Source: an uncultured Desulfobacterales bacterium (GTDB lineage: Bacteria > Desulfobacterota > Desulfobacteria > Desulfobacterales > JAFDCJ01). Taken from it: a DNA stretch of 32,855 bases. Shown in pieces: positions 20,644 through 28,880 of the stretch. Each line of letters opens with the position of its first letter. Position 1 is the stretch's first letter. Both the position numbers and the translations under genes were made by a program. The DNA lies in contig CAMYLH010000043.1 of the NCBI GenBank assembly GCA_947259065.1, forward strand, positions 6,906 through 39,760, written 5' to 3'. The notes under the pieces are model-generated. The model did no database searches and had not been told where the DNA came from. It was given only the letters and a program-made list of their open reading frames with translations.

Positions 20644-23295
20644 TCAGGTCAATTTATGAAGTGTTTGCATCAGATCTTCAAATTCAGCGCCGGCGAAACA
20701 GTACTGCATATCTAAAAATCTTTGGCGCAGGGAACTCACCTCCTGTTTAACATTGCTATCTCTTAAGATGACATCTGCTAGGTATTGTGCCAGTTCTTTA
20801 AAATCATCTTCTCCCATCCCAAAGCGGGTCATCTCCTGCACCCCGGTTCGCAGGGATCCGGCAGCCGTAAATCCTTCTTCTTCCGGAGCTGCCTGGTAGT
20901 TGAGGATAATATTGTTGTCTTCCAGGCGCCGGGCAATTTCAGGTCCCCTGGTATAGCCCACGTCAACGACGACCTGATGGGTTTCGGTATAGGATACCTC
21001 CGGGTCGCCCGCAACAGCCAAACCACACTCTTTCAGGGCCAGGGCAAAGGCTTTGGCGTTTGCCAGGACGCTTTTCTGGTATTCATCTTTAAAATAGTTC
21101 ATCTCATAAGCAGCCATAAGCAAGCCCACCATGGTTCCCAGATGGTGATTGCTCATGGATCCCGGAAACGAGCGTCGCTGAACAGCCTCCCAAAACTCAT
21201 AACGCAAGTCGTCTTCGGTAAAATTGACACCAATAATACCGCGCTGCGTGCCGTAATAGGTTTTGTGGGTGGAGCCGGTCACAATGTCCGCTCCCTCTTT
21301 GAAGGGTTGCTGGAAATGCGGTCCGATCAATCCCAAAACGTGGGCCATGTCGTACATCAGCATGCAGTCCAGTGAAAGTTCATCAATGATTGTGCGAATT
21401 TCAGCCACCGGTTCACGATGAATGATCATACTCTTGCCTAATATGATCAGCTCCGGTCGGTGTTCGATAATCAAATTCCGGGTCTCTTTCATATCGATTT
21501 TGTATGGGTTGTCTGCCAATACCGGGAAGTTGACCACAGCAGGTTTTTCCCGTCTGGGATCACGCATCACAAAATCTCGCAATGCCCCCATGGGTTGCGC
21601 GCTCAGATGTCCTCCTTTGATGATATGGTTGTTCATAATTTTTCGAATTCTGCGCTGCTCGCTCTTGCGATCGGCTCGGTTCAGATAGTCCACCATGGCG
21701 CTGAAAACTGCTGAGTTTGCCATCTGGCCTGATATCACTCGCGTTTCAACCTCGGTGCATTCCAGATACCTTTGCATTTCGCACGTCAGCAGATATTCGA
21801 CTTCACAAATAAAATCCGTACCCTGGTAGTAAAAAATGTCCGCTTCTTTATACGCCTTAACCTGTTTGTGTTCGGCATAACGTGCCGCCGGATCGGTGAT
21901 AGATAGCAGCCGAGCCATGGCTGATGCTGTCTGTTCCGAAGGAATCAAATTAATGCATTGCTCCTGCCGCCAGCGGGTATTGGCAGCCGCCTTTTCAATC
22001 AGCGTGCGGACATTGTCTGTCATTTGCTTGCCGGCACAGATCGTCTTTTTCCCTTCCCGCCGTTGATCATTTTTAATGGGCCAGCAATACGGCGGGGCTT
22101 CGTTTCGAATAAAATATGGCACAATCACGGCCGCAACTCGTTTACCCCTGATGTCTATTTCGATCTCGTCACCCTCAACCAGATTGCTATCCATCATTGC
22201 CAGTCCGATGGCCCTCATTTCTCGATCTCCGCTCTGATTGGATGAGAGCCCGACACCTTCAGTTTGCCAATATGGGACCATGGTGCCGCTGGTAACATAA
22301 CCCACCTTCTTCTGTTCGCAATACACGTCGGCACCGGCCCGTGCAACGCCTTTGCCTGTCAGTTCAATGGGTCGAATCAGACAGGGCAGATGCTCCAATA
22401 ACGAAAAATCCCTGTCGACGATCTTTTTAAAGGCCTCGAATTGTCTCACCAAAAGATGTTTTCCAACAAATTCTCCCTTGTGCGGCGAAAAGCTTACTGC
22501 CAAACGGGCCAAATCGCAGGCAAAAATCGGTATTTCCGCGCCATCCGGATCCAGACCCAATTCGTGGCCGTAAAGTGGTAATCCAGCTTCCAGTCTCAGG
22601 GTATCGCGTGCCCCCAGGCCCACCGGCACGGCACCCTTTTCGAGCAACAAATCCCATATCATCAAGGCATCCTTGCGTTCGATGAAGAGCTCAAAACAAA
22701 TCGCTTCGCCGGTGTAGCCGGTACGAGCAACAAAAGCACGGCTCCCTTTAATATAGAGGGTGCTTAAATAGTTTCTTAAAGGTTCCGGCAGTCGTCCGGA
22801 ATCCATGAGACCGGATAAAATTTCTTTGGATGAGGGTCCCTGCAAACTGAGCATCGCCATGTCCATGGTGCGGTCTTCAATCACCACTTGGCCAAATTTA
22901 TCCTTGAACGTCAACAAGTGATCCCAATCCTTTTTACGATTGGCAGCGTTGACCACCAGCAGATATTCATTCTCAACAAAGCGGTATAAATAGGCATCGT
23001 CAATCGCCCCGCCGTTATCATTGGGAATCATCGTATATTGGCCTTCTTCGATTTCCAGCGCGGCTGCATTGTTGGTTAGCGAATACTGGAGAAAATCAAG
23101 GGCATCGGGCCCGCCGACAATGAATCGGCCCATGTGGGAAACATCAAACAACCCCGCCTGCCTGCGGGTACATAAATGCTCCTGCACAATGCCGGATTCA
23201 TACTGCAGCGGCATATCCCAACCGCCAAATTCCACCATTTTGGCACCAAGATTGACATGCTTGTCATAGAATACGGTTTTGAGGAGCTGTTTCAT
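20644..23295 (-). CDS. Fusion of glycine cleavage T protein (GcvT) and divergent serine hydroxymethyltransferase
   Basis: One uninterrupted 883-residue frame encodes two enzymes. Residues about 1-400 are GcvT, the aminomethyltransferase of the glycine cleavage system: VEFGGWDMPLQYESGIVQEH, GLFDVSHMGRF, and NGGAIDDAYLYR with the folate-binding aspartate near residue 99. RTGYTGEAICFELF and GLGARDTLRLEAGLPLYGHE follow. After a basic linker (about 400-420), residues 425-883 are a PLP-dependent SHMT: CINLIPSEQTAS, DMAHVLGLIGP, and the PLP lysine near residue 678 in GSTHKTYYGTQRG. The usual AEGxPGxRYYxGxxxxD loop is replaced by a longer AEHKQVKAYKEADIFYYQGT, so this SHMT is divergent. GcvT makes methylene-THF from the aminomethyl carrier and SHMT consumes it with glycine, so fusion could channel the C1 unit. 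AAGGA nine bases upstream supports the start. No gcvH or gcvP is in the window. Confidence 0.93.
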   Translation of the reverse strand: MKQLLKTVFYDKHVNLGAKMVEFGGWDMPLQYESGIVQEHLCTRRQAGLFDVSHMGRFIVGGPDALDFLQYSLTNNAAALEIEEGQYTMIPNDNGGAIDDAYLYRFVENEYLLVVNAANRKKDWDHLLTFKDKFGQVVIEDRTMDMAMLSLQGPSSKEILSGLMDSGRLPEPLRNYLSTLYIKGSRAFVARTGYTGEAICFELFIERKDALMIWDLLLEKGAVPVGLGARDTLRLEAGLPLYGHELGLDPDGAEIPIFACDLARLAVSFSPHKGEFVGKHLLVRQFEAFKKIVDRDFSLLEHLPCLIRPIELTGKGVARAGADVYCEQKKVGYVTSGTMVPYWQTEGVGLSSNQSGDREMRAIGLAMMDSNLVEGDEIEIDIRGKRVAAVIVPYFIRNEAPPYCWPIKNDQRREGKKTICAGKQMTDNVRTLIEKAAANTRWRQEQCINLIPSEQTASAMARLLSITDPAARYAEHKQVKAYKEADIFYYQGTDFICEVEYLLTCEMQRYLECTEVETRVISGQMANSAVFSAMVDYLNRADRKSEQRRIRKIMNNHIIKGGHLSAQPMGALRDFVMRDPRREKPAVVNFPVLADNPYKIDMKETRNLIIEHRPELIILGKSMIIHREPVAEIRTIIDELSLDCMLMYDMAHVLGLIGPHFQQPFKEGADIVTGSTHKTYYGTQRGIIGVNFTEDDLRYEFWEAVQRRSFPGSMSNHHLGTMVGLLMAAYEMNYFKDEYQKSVLANAKAFALALKECGLAVAGDPEVSYTETHQVVVDVGYTRGPEIARRLEDNNIILNYQAAPEEEGFTAAGSLRTGVQEMTRFGMGEDDFKELAQYLADVILRDSNVKQEVSSLRQRFLDMQYCFAGAEFEDLMQTLHKLT

Positions 23296-23450
23296 TGGTC
23301 TAATTCCTTCTTTTATGGGTTAAATGATCCCCAACATGGGGGTATTTGGAATAATAAATAAAAGGGTGGTTCGTGTCAATTCGTTATCCTGTCGGACAGT
23401 CATTTGTTTTCTTACCATAATTGTCTTGATCCAATGGGTCTCATCGTAAA

Positions 23451-23571
23451 ATCAGCGACCACCATCAGAGCTGGGGGTATAAGGAAGGCCCCTGGAAGGG
23501 GCCAGAGCCACGCTCTGCTGGTGATCGCTGATGTGTAATCGATATGACGGTAATCGAAAGAAACCCCCAGC
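23451..23571. ncRNA. Compact structured element with nested pseudoknot, family unknown
   Basis: This gap between divergent genes holds five complementary segments in 121 bases. ATCAGCGA (23451) pairs with TCGCTGAT (23525). ACCATCAGAG (23461) pairs with CTCTGCTGGT (23513) with one mismatch. GGCCCCT-GGA-AGGGGCC is a hairpin at 23487-23503. TCGAT/ATCGA is a hairpin at 23539-23557. GCTGGGGGT (23470), inside the long helix, pairs with ACCCCCAGC (23563), outside it, forming a pseudoknot. Read on the plus strand the helix order is that of HDV-like ribozymes, but the usual loop signatures are not present. Read on the minus strand, the long helix ends in GCTGATTTT, like a weak terminator, about 155 bases before the GcvT-SHMT start, so a cis-regulator of that gene is possible. 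The strand and role are inferred only. Confidence 0.5.
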
Positions 23572-23914
23572 ATTATTTATATATATGATCAAATGCAAAT
23601 TCACAATCTTGCAGATTGTCCCACCTCGGAAACGATAATTTTTAGGCAAAATTTGAATTGGAAAAATAATAGCACGCGGATGGTCATGGCAAACGAGTGT
23701 GGTTAGGAAAATTATTATTGACACTTTACTGGTAAACTATTAAAATTTATTTAAAAAATGGTAGAATTCGAATGTGGCAACTCAACAAAACTGGAAAATT
23801 GAGTGTTTAAGTGGCTATATTTCTTTGCCGATTTAGATTGGCTGCAAGCAGTGAAATCACCCCAAACGCCCGGGAATTTTCATTCCTGTAGCTTCAATTA
23901 AATACTCCCCAAAG

Positions 23915-23935
23915 CCCCGCCGATACGGGACGGGG
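23915..23935 (+). promoter_or_regulatory. GC-rich hairpin in the leader of the PilZ gene
   Basis: CCCCG (23915-23919) pairs with CGGGG (23931-23935), and inside it CCG pairs with CGG over the loop ATA. It ends nine bases before the AAAGGAG ribosome binding site. It has no T-run, so it is more likely an mRNA leader structure affecting translation or stability than a terminator. The surrounding 23572-23914 stretch is AT-rich and holds no gene. Confidence 0.35.
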
Positions 23936-23957
23936 TATCAGCGAAAGGAGTTTGCGC

Positions 23958-24509
23958 ATGATTGCTCCTGACCCCACAACAGGCAAATTCGGTATTACGA
24001 CGCGATTATTCAGATTGGTCGGCAACATGCCTAAAGAACAGCAGTTGATTCTATTAAGACAGCTGTTGGGGGACAAGGTCAGCAACCATTTGTACAAACT
24101 GATTGTGGAAATGACTGAAGAACAGCAGATCATCCTCTTTGAGCAATTAAGCCAAGCACCCCAAATGGAATTACCAGCCAAAACTGTCAGTTTAGAAGAA
24201 ACGGAAGCCTCGATGCGGGAAAGCGCCCGCAGACCTTGCCTGATAAAAGCGAATTACAGGATTCAGGATCGTGACTTTAAAAGCTATATATTGGATATCA
24301 GTATCGGCGGTGTCTTCATTGAAGCCGATACACGATTTCCCGTTGGCAGGGAATTGCAGCTAAACTTCTCCCTGCCCAACCGTCCCCAACCGATCTTGTT
24401 TACCGGGAATATTGTCTGGAGCACTGCAAGAGGTTTTGGTGTAAATTTTAATAAAATCAGTACGCTTCAAAGCGATATGTTAAAATCCTTCGTCGAGGAA
24501 AAAGAATAG
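23958..24509 (+). CDS. PilZ-domain protein (cyclic di-GMP receptor)
   Basis: ATG 23958 with AAAGGAG seven bases upstream gives 183 residues; the TTG at 23952 is a worse start. The N-terminal half (about 1-85) is helical and has two similar stretches, MPKEQQLILLRQLLGDKVS and MTEEQQIILFEQLSQAP, which look like an internal repeat. The C-terminal half is a PilZ domain with the c-di-GMP motifs RESARRPC (RxxxR) and YILDISIGGVFIEA (D/NxSxxG), followed by NIVWSTARGFGVNF. It should bind c-di-GMP in the cytosol. Its output partner is not known; the repeat domain could bind another protein. The DUF4124 gene follows after eight bases. Confidence 0.88.
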   Translation: MIAPDPTTGKFGITTRLFRLVGNMPKEQQLILLRQLLGDKVSNHLYKLIVEMTEEQQIILFEQLSQAPQMELPAKTVSLEETEASMRESARRPCLIKANYRIQDRDFKSYILDISIGGVFIEADTRFPVGRELQLNFSLPNRPQPILFTGNIVWSTARGFGVNFNKISTLQSDMLKSFVEEKE

Positions 24510-24517
24510 GAGGACGA

Positions 24518-25045
24518 ATGAAACTACTAAATATTCTTATCATTTCACTATTAACCTTGATGTGTGTTACAATTCTGAATGCTAAGGTTTATACCTGGAC
24601 CGATGAAAATGGCGTACAGCATTACAGTGATCAACCCCCAGAAAACGGGGAAGATTACGAAGTTCAAACAGAACCTCCGACATCCCAGCCCGTTGAAGAA
24701 GCAGATAAAAAGCGGACTGAATCGGAGCAAAAACAGATACAAGACCTAACCAGAGAAGCTGACGAAATTTTAGAGAAACAGCAAAGCGAAGCGAAGCTGA
24801 AAGCTGAGGAAGCCGAAAAAAATCGGCCGCCCACCCAGGAAGAATTCATTGCCGCCGAAAAGGAAAAACTTGAAAAGAAAATCGCTGAACTCGAAGGCCT
24901 GCCGCTGAAGTACTTCGGAAATGAAAAAAATAAGCACCGCCATATCGCATATTACCACATCAGACTGGAAACTCTGCTGCAGGACCCGGATCAGTATTAC
25001 AAGATTCCTAAAAGTTACGAAGAATATATAAATCAGCCCGATTAA
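24518..25045 (+). CDS. DUF4124-domain exported protein
   Basis: An AGGAGG site precedes ATG 24518. The 175-residue protein has a signal peptide (MKLLNILIISLLTLMCVTIL, cleaved near NAKVY) and then the DUF4124 signature KVYTWTDENGVQHYSDQPPE. The remainder is a long Glu/Lys/Gln-rich coiled coil (about residues 60-130) and a short Tyr-rich tail. The family is periplasmic or envelope-associated with unknown function. It follows the PilZ gene closely, so the two are probably one operon. The 240 bases after it have no gene. Confidence 0.85.
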   Translation: MKLLNILIISLLTLMCVTILNAKVYTWTDENGVQHYSDQPPENGEDYEVQTEPPTSQPVEEADKKRTESEQKQIQDLTREADEILEKQQSEAKLKAEEAEKNRPPTQEEFIAAEKEKLEKKIAELEGLPLKYFGNEKNKHRHIAYYHIRLETLLQDPDQYYKIPKSYEEYINQPD

Positions 25046-25294
25046 GATGAGATGGGTATTCTTGTTTTGATGGAGAATTTTTAGGTCAAAAGCAGAAAAT
25101 TGCTGCCAAGTAACCATCATCACGAAATTTAGATTCAACATTTTTTTCATAGGATGGACCGCTTTACGCCTTTCTTACCCAATATTCCATCATTTAATGC
25201 GGCTTATTGGGAAAATAGCTGCAAAAAATACTGCGCTTCCAAAAAATAATAAAAATTCCAATCTTTTCTTTATAGCGGTTGAACGGAGGTGGGC

Positions 25295-25972
25295 ATGCCA
25301 ATTGCCAACATGTTGAGTATCACGTCAAATCCTTTCTTATCCATGATGATATGGATTTTTTTGCTGCTGGCTGCACTTTATTTCGCTCGCATACCCTTTC
25401 ATCGAACGGTAGGTTCCTTAGCAAAAATTATCCATAATGCCATGCGGCTGACTGCGACATCAGTGCTTTCAGCGGAAAGAAAACTGGCCCAGCGTAACCG
25501 CGAAGTTCTGATGGCCGCTGGCCTGGAGAAAGCTGAACGGTTAGTAGAAAGGGAATTCGATCGCATCAACTCAGCAGTTGTCAGGGATTTGGCAAGTTAT
25601 CCACATCTTCAGCGCCAGCTACTTGAGCTCACTACCCGCCTGGATGAGGACTACAGCTCAAGTGCGGATGTTCCCCCGTCATTGCCGAACTGGCGGCCGA
25701 TCATTGAATCAATTGCCGGTATCAAACATACCGGCGATTCCATGGTTGTCAATATGCTGGGAGAAATCAACCGCAGCTTAACGGAGCAGCATAAGTTAGC
25801 CATTGCCAACTACCGCAAATCCAATGCTTCACGCTATGGATTCTTAAGGAAAATGCTGCCGGTTTGGCGTAAAGCGCAAAAGACCCTCAATGATGTCGGC
25901 GATGCAATCGACAACCTAAACCGACGGGCCAAAAGTATTCGCAGTTTTTTAGTTCCGGATTGTTCCTGCTGA
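25295..25972 (+). CDS. Unknown membrane protein, upstream reading frame of a two-ORF gene
   Basis: ATG 25295 follows GGAGG at five bases and gives 225 residues in the zero frame. One membrane segment is near residues 15-33 (FLSMMIWIFLLLAALYFARI), followed by about 180 residues of amphipathic helices and coiled coil (SAERKLAQRNREVLMAAGLE). The frame stops at TGA 25972. The sequence continues in the -1 frame without a gap: reading through the heptamer at 25945-25951 joins RRAKSIRSF to SSGLFLLIAFGG and gives a 464-residue membrane protein. I believe the two ORFs are one gene, either broken by loss of one T from a T7 run or decoded by frameshifting. The family is not recognised. Confidence 0.65.
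   Translation: MPIANMLSITSNPFLSMMIWIFLLLAALYFARIPFHRTVGSLAKIIHNAMRLTATSVLSAERKLAQRNREVLMAAGLEKAERLVEREFDRINSAVVRDLASYPHLQRQLLELTTRLDEDYSSSADVPPSLPNWRPIIESIAGIKHTGDSMVVNMLGEINRSLTEQHKLAIANYRKSNASRYGFLRKMLPVWRKAQKTLNDVGDAIDNLNRRAKSIRSFLVPDCSC
25945..25951 (+). other. Slippery heptamer T TTT TTA at the junction of two overlapping frames
   Basis: In the upstream frame the codons are AGT TTT TTA GTT, so the heptamer T TTT TTA has exactly the X XXY YYZ phase needed for -1 ribosomal frameshifting. A -1 slip continues as AGT TCC GGA TTG into the downstream frame. No strong stem was evident in the next 40 bases by eye. A one-base deletion in a T7 run would give the same picture. Confidence 0.5.
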
Positions 25973-26688
25973 TTGCTTTTGGTGGGGCATTCATCAACTT
26001 CAATTTGATTGCATCACCTATATCGAAAATGATCGGCAACGCAAGCTATATAGGGCTTTATAAAACATCGGATGTCGCCGTGCTGGTTATTATTCTGATT
26101 GAATTGACCATGGGCTTGATTATAATGGAATCAATCCGAATCACGCGTCTTTTTCCCACCATCGGCAGTATGGATGATAAGATGCGTCGCCGGATAATCT
26201 GGATAGCCCTCTCACTGCTGGCAATCCTTGCCGCAATCGGGTCGGCCTTCACGTTTGCGGGTGATCGCAATCCCCAGGATCTAGCAGCGTTAGGCCAGTC
26301 AATGACAGGTGTTGGACAGACTGAGTCAGCAGGCATAATTCCCGCTGTCGGAAAAATGACGATTGGCTTTATTTTTCCCTTTGCGCTAGCGTTTGTGGCT
26401 ATACCGCTGGAATTCTTTGTGTCTTCTTCCCGCACGGTTCTGGGAATAATCACTGTCGGTGCACTTAGATTTATTTCTTTTGGGCTCCGCTTGATCGGAA
26501 ACATTGGATACTATGCCGGAAGATTCGTGATCAATCTCTATGATTTGCTCATTTTTCCAAGTATCTGGCTGCAAGGAGTGCTTGCAGGCTCCAAAACGAA
26601 CAAAAATGAAGCCAGCGAAGTGCAACTTTATGAAGGCGGTCGCGTAAGCGAGGAAATGAATGACATAAAAAAGGATAGCGCTCTTTGA
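25951..26688 (+). CDS. Unknown polytopic membrane protein, downstream reading frame of a two-ORF gene
   Basis: The -1 frame is open to 26688. A separate start would have to be TTG 25960, which has no ribosome binding site and falls inside a membrane helix, so independent translation is unlikely. The sequence has about five hydrophobic segments: LFLLIAFGGAFINFNLI; VAVLVIILIELTMGLIIM; IIWIALSLLAILAAIGSAF; MTIGFIFPFALAFVAIPL; and a final one around LIGNIGYYAGRFVINLYDLL. Its tail is hydrophilic and acidic. Joined to the upstream ORF it would be an anchor plus cytoplasmic coiled coil plus a five-helix membrane domain. No transporter or enzyme motif is recognised. Confidence 0.6.
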   Translation, partial: SSGLFLLIAFGGAFINFNLIASPISKMIGNASYIGLYKTSDVAVLVIILIELTMGLIIMESIRITRLFPTIGSMDDKMRRRIIWIALSLLAILAAIGSAFTFAGDRNPQDLAALGQSMTGVGQTESAGIIPAVGKMTIGFIFPFALAFVAIPLEFFVSSSRTVLGIITVGALRFISFGLRLIGNIGYYAGRFVINLYDLLIFPSIWLQGVLAGSKTNKNEASEVQLYEGGRVSEEMNDIKKDSAL

Positions 26689-26760
26689 ACTTATCTACAC
26701 CTTCCACAACTATCCGCAAGGTGCCCTGGATCCTTTTAAAAAGGATTGGAGGATAATTTA

Positions 26761-28161
26761 TTGAGTGTCGGAGGATCTGCGGATACGCCCAACAGAAAAT
26801 CACCGTTTTCGATTCGAAATGTTCGCCTGTTCATCGCCTTTCGTGTATTCTTCAACGCCCGATTTTATTATCCCGTTTTCACCATCCTGTTTTTAGATTT
26901 CGGTTTGACCCTTGAACAATTTGCCCTGCTCAATGCCGCTTGGGCGGCATCCATTGTTCTACTGGAAGTCCCTTCAGGTGCGTTGGCCGATATCATCGGC
27001 CGTCGAAATCTTTTAGTTGCAACCGGGATACTGATGGTGATTGAAATTGCGCTGTTGTGCTTTATCCCCATGGGTAATCCCCAGTTGCTCTTTGCAATTT
27101 TTCTGTTTAACCGTGTGTTGAGCGGCGCAGCCGAGGCGGCAGCCAGCGGGGCTGATGAGGCCATTGCATACGATACGCTGAAAAAAGAAGGCGATATGCG
27201 AGATTGGCCCCGTGTGCTCGAAAAACAAATGCGAATTCAATCCATAGCCTACATCGGCGCCATGAGCCTTGGCGCCGCTGTTTATGATCCGACGCTGATG
27301 CAGCGATTGGTTGATGCGCTTGGACTGAATATACATCTGACCCAGGCGATCACGCTGCGTTTTCCGCTTTATCTTACCTTCATGATGGCCATCCTGACAC
27401 TGCTGACCACATTGAAACTTCAAGAAGAGAGGCCGTCGTTCAAACCCGAATGCGATCCATCAGAATATTGCGCAAAATCGATAATCCAGGCCTTCAAATT
27501 AACCCTTCAAGCCGGTGGCTGGATATTGAAAACGCCCTTTGCCCTGGTAATCATTCTTGCAGGTCTCATGTTTGACAACTGTATTCGCATGGTCCTCACC
27601 TTAGGCAGTCAATACTACCGTCTCATTAACCTGCCGGAAGCATCATTCGGTTTGATCGGCTCAGGATTCGCGATGCTGGGTCTTATCATCCCCTGGCTGG
27701 CATACAAATTGGTGAATCGGCACTCTCCGGCATATAATCTCGGTATAATGGCCATGGTTAGCATAATCGGCCTGATCGGGATAACCTTTTTTTGGCCGAT
27801 CATCGGGTTGCTTCCGGTGGCGCTGCTTTCCGTAGTGATGTATCTGGGCCGCTTTTTCCAGAGCCATTATTTGAATCGTATCACCGCCTCGCACCAGCGG
27901 GCCACGGTGTTGAGCTTTAAGGGTTTGTCATTCAATCTTGCCTATGGTTTAATTGGCGTATTGTATTCTATTTTGTTGGTTTTTTTACGGCCACAACTGG
28001 CCGGCTCCCATCCTGAATTAAGTCGTGCAGGGATTGAAAATTTAGTGTTTATAAAATCAATCGGCTGGTTTCCCTGGTATTTTCTCCTGACCTTGGCCGC
28101 TCTGTTGGCCGTCGCTCGCTGGCAGCTGAAAAATACCGATGTATATAAAACACCCGGTTAA
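26761..28161 (+). CDS. Major facilitator superfamily transporter
   Basis: This 466-residue protein has about twelve membrane segments. The family motif A is visible after the second helix (GALADIIGRRNLLVATG), and a Pro/Gly-rich fourth-fifth helix region follows (FNRVLSGAAEAAASGADEAI). A long central loop separates two six-helix halves. I choose TTG 26761 as start because GGAGG lies eight bases before it; the ORF-track start at 26746 would precede that site. The short sequence ATCCTTTT/AAAAGGAT just before the site is self-complementary. The substrate is unknown; the ESGADEAIAYD-like helix occurs in MFS drug or siderophore exporters, but that is not decisive. It is co-oriented with the two-ORF membrane protein, 72 bases away. 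Confidence 0.85.
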   Translation: MSVGGSADTPNRKSPFSIRNVRLFIAFRVFFNARFYYPVFTILFLDFGLTLEQFALLNAAWAASIVLLEVPSGALADIIGRRNLLVATGILMVIEIALLCFIPMGNPQLLFAIFLFNRVLSGAAEAAASGADEAIAYDTLKKEGDMRDWPRVLEKQMRIQSIAYIGAMSLGAAVYDPTLMQRLVDALGLNIHLTQAITLRFPLYLTFMMAILTLLTTLKLQEERPSFKPECDPSEYCAKSIIQAFKLTLQAGGWILKTPFALVIILAGLMFDNCIRMVLTLGSQYYRLINLPEASFGLIGSGFAMLGLIIPWLAYKLVNRHSPAYNLGIMAMVSIIGLIGITFFWPIIGLLPVALLSVVMYLGRFFQSHYLNRITASHQRATVLSFKGLSFNLAYGLIGVLYSILLVFLRPQLAGSHPELSRAGIENLVFIKSIGWFPWYFLLTLAALLAVARWQLKNTDVYKTPG

Positions 28162-28208
28162 GGATAATTTTTACTGTTGCCTTTATTTCCAATTGGGATT
28201 ATCACCTA

Positions 28209-28253
28209 AGCGGAACGGTTCTGGGTTTAAAGCCCGCTTTGGCCTGAACCGCT
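28209..28253 (+). promoter_or_regulatory. Weak hairpin in the leader of the LysM gene
   Basis: CGGTTC (28216-28221) pairs with GAACCG (28246-28251), with GGG/CCC nested inside. It lies between the transporter stop and the LysM gene. No T-run follows. It could be a processing or stability element; I see no more than the base pairing. Confidence 0.25.
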
Positions 28254-28310
28254 CAACCTTTGTTAAACTTGGCGTAAATCCACATCCATATATTAAGGAA
28301 GGCTACCACC

Positions 28311-28880
28311 ATGGTCGATTCAAAATTTGAGAACCACGATAATTTTGTTATCAATGACAAATATGACGATGAAGAAGTTCGGGAGTTAGACCGAGAGGAT
28401 TACTATGACCATCACTCTGGTATTTTCCGCAAAAAGTATTTAAATCCAATGACCATCGGCGGTGCCGGGTTAATTGCCATCATTATCCTTCTTGTGATCT
28501 TTTTATCCGGCCCCAATGATTCCGTCGACAGCAAGCAGCTGCAGCTGCTATCACTCGAAGCAAAAATTAAGCAACTGGAACAAAAATTAAGCCGAATCAG
28601 CGAAAAATTTGATGGCTTCAACTCGTCTGTAACGACCCAAATCGACCAAATTATAAAAGAACTGAGTGCGTTACACCAGAAATCTTCTCAAACGCCGAAA
28701 TCGGTTAAAACAGGTCAACAGGAAACAAAACCCAAATTCCATCAGGTTCGTTCAAAAGAAACCCTGTGGGGAATCAGCCGCCAATATGGTCTGACAATCG
28801 ACCAGCTGCGAAGCTACAACAATATGGGTGCCAAGGTGACCCTTCAGCCCGGCCAGCGACTCAAGTTGACCCCGAATTGA
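28311..28880 (+). CDS. Membrane-anchored LysM-domain protein
   Basis: AAGGAAGG seven bases before ATG 28311 supports the start of this 189-residue protein. A 45-residue acidic cytoplasmic tail is followed by one membrane segment (about residues 47-68, MTIGGAGLIAIIILLVIFL) and a coiled coil (about 75-118, LEAKIKQLEQKLSRISEKF). A C-terminal LysM domain follows (about 142-189, HQVRSKETLWGISRQYGLTIDQLRSYNN...LQPGQRLKL). LysM binds the GlcNAc backbone of peptidoglycan, so the protein should link the inner membrane to the cell wall. It has no enzymatic domain. Confidence 0.88.
   Translation: MVDSKFENHDNFVINDKYDDEEVRELDREDYYDHHSGIFRKKYLNPMTIGGAGLIAIIILLVIFLSGPNDSVDSKQLQLLSLEAKIKQLEQKLSRISEKFDGFNSSVTTQIDQIIKELSALHQKSSQTPKSVKTGQQETKPKFHQVRSKETLWGISRQYGLTIDQLRSYNNMGAKVTLQPGQRLKLTPN

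Noticed and set aside
20785-21375. 196-codon plus-strand ORF inside the GcvT-SHMT gene
   Set aside because: It is antisense to conserved SHMT sequence and has no ribosome binding site or family.
23451-23571. Calling the structured element an HDV-like ribozyme outright
   Set aside because: The helix order fits, but the first helix is far too long, the middle hairpin has a GGA loop instead of the UCC-type loop, and the cleavage-site G cannot be placed.
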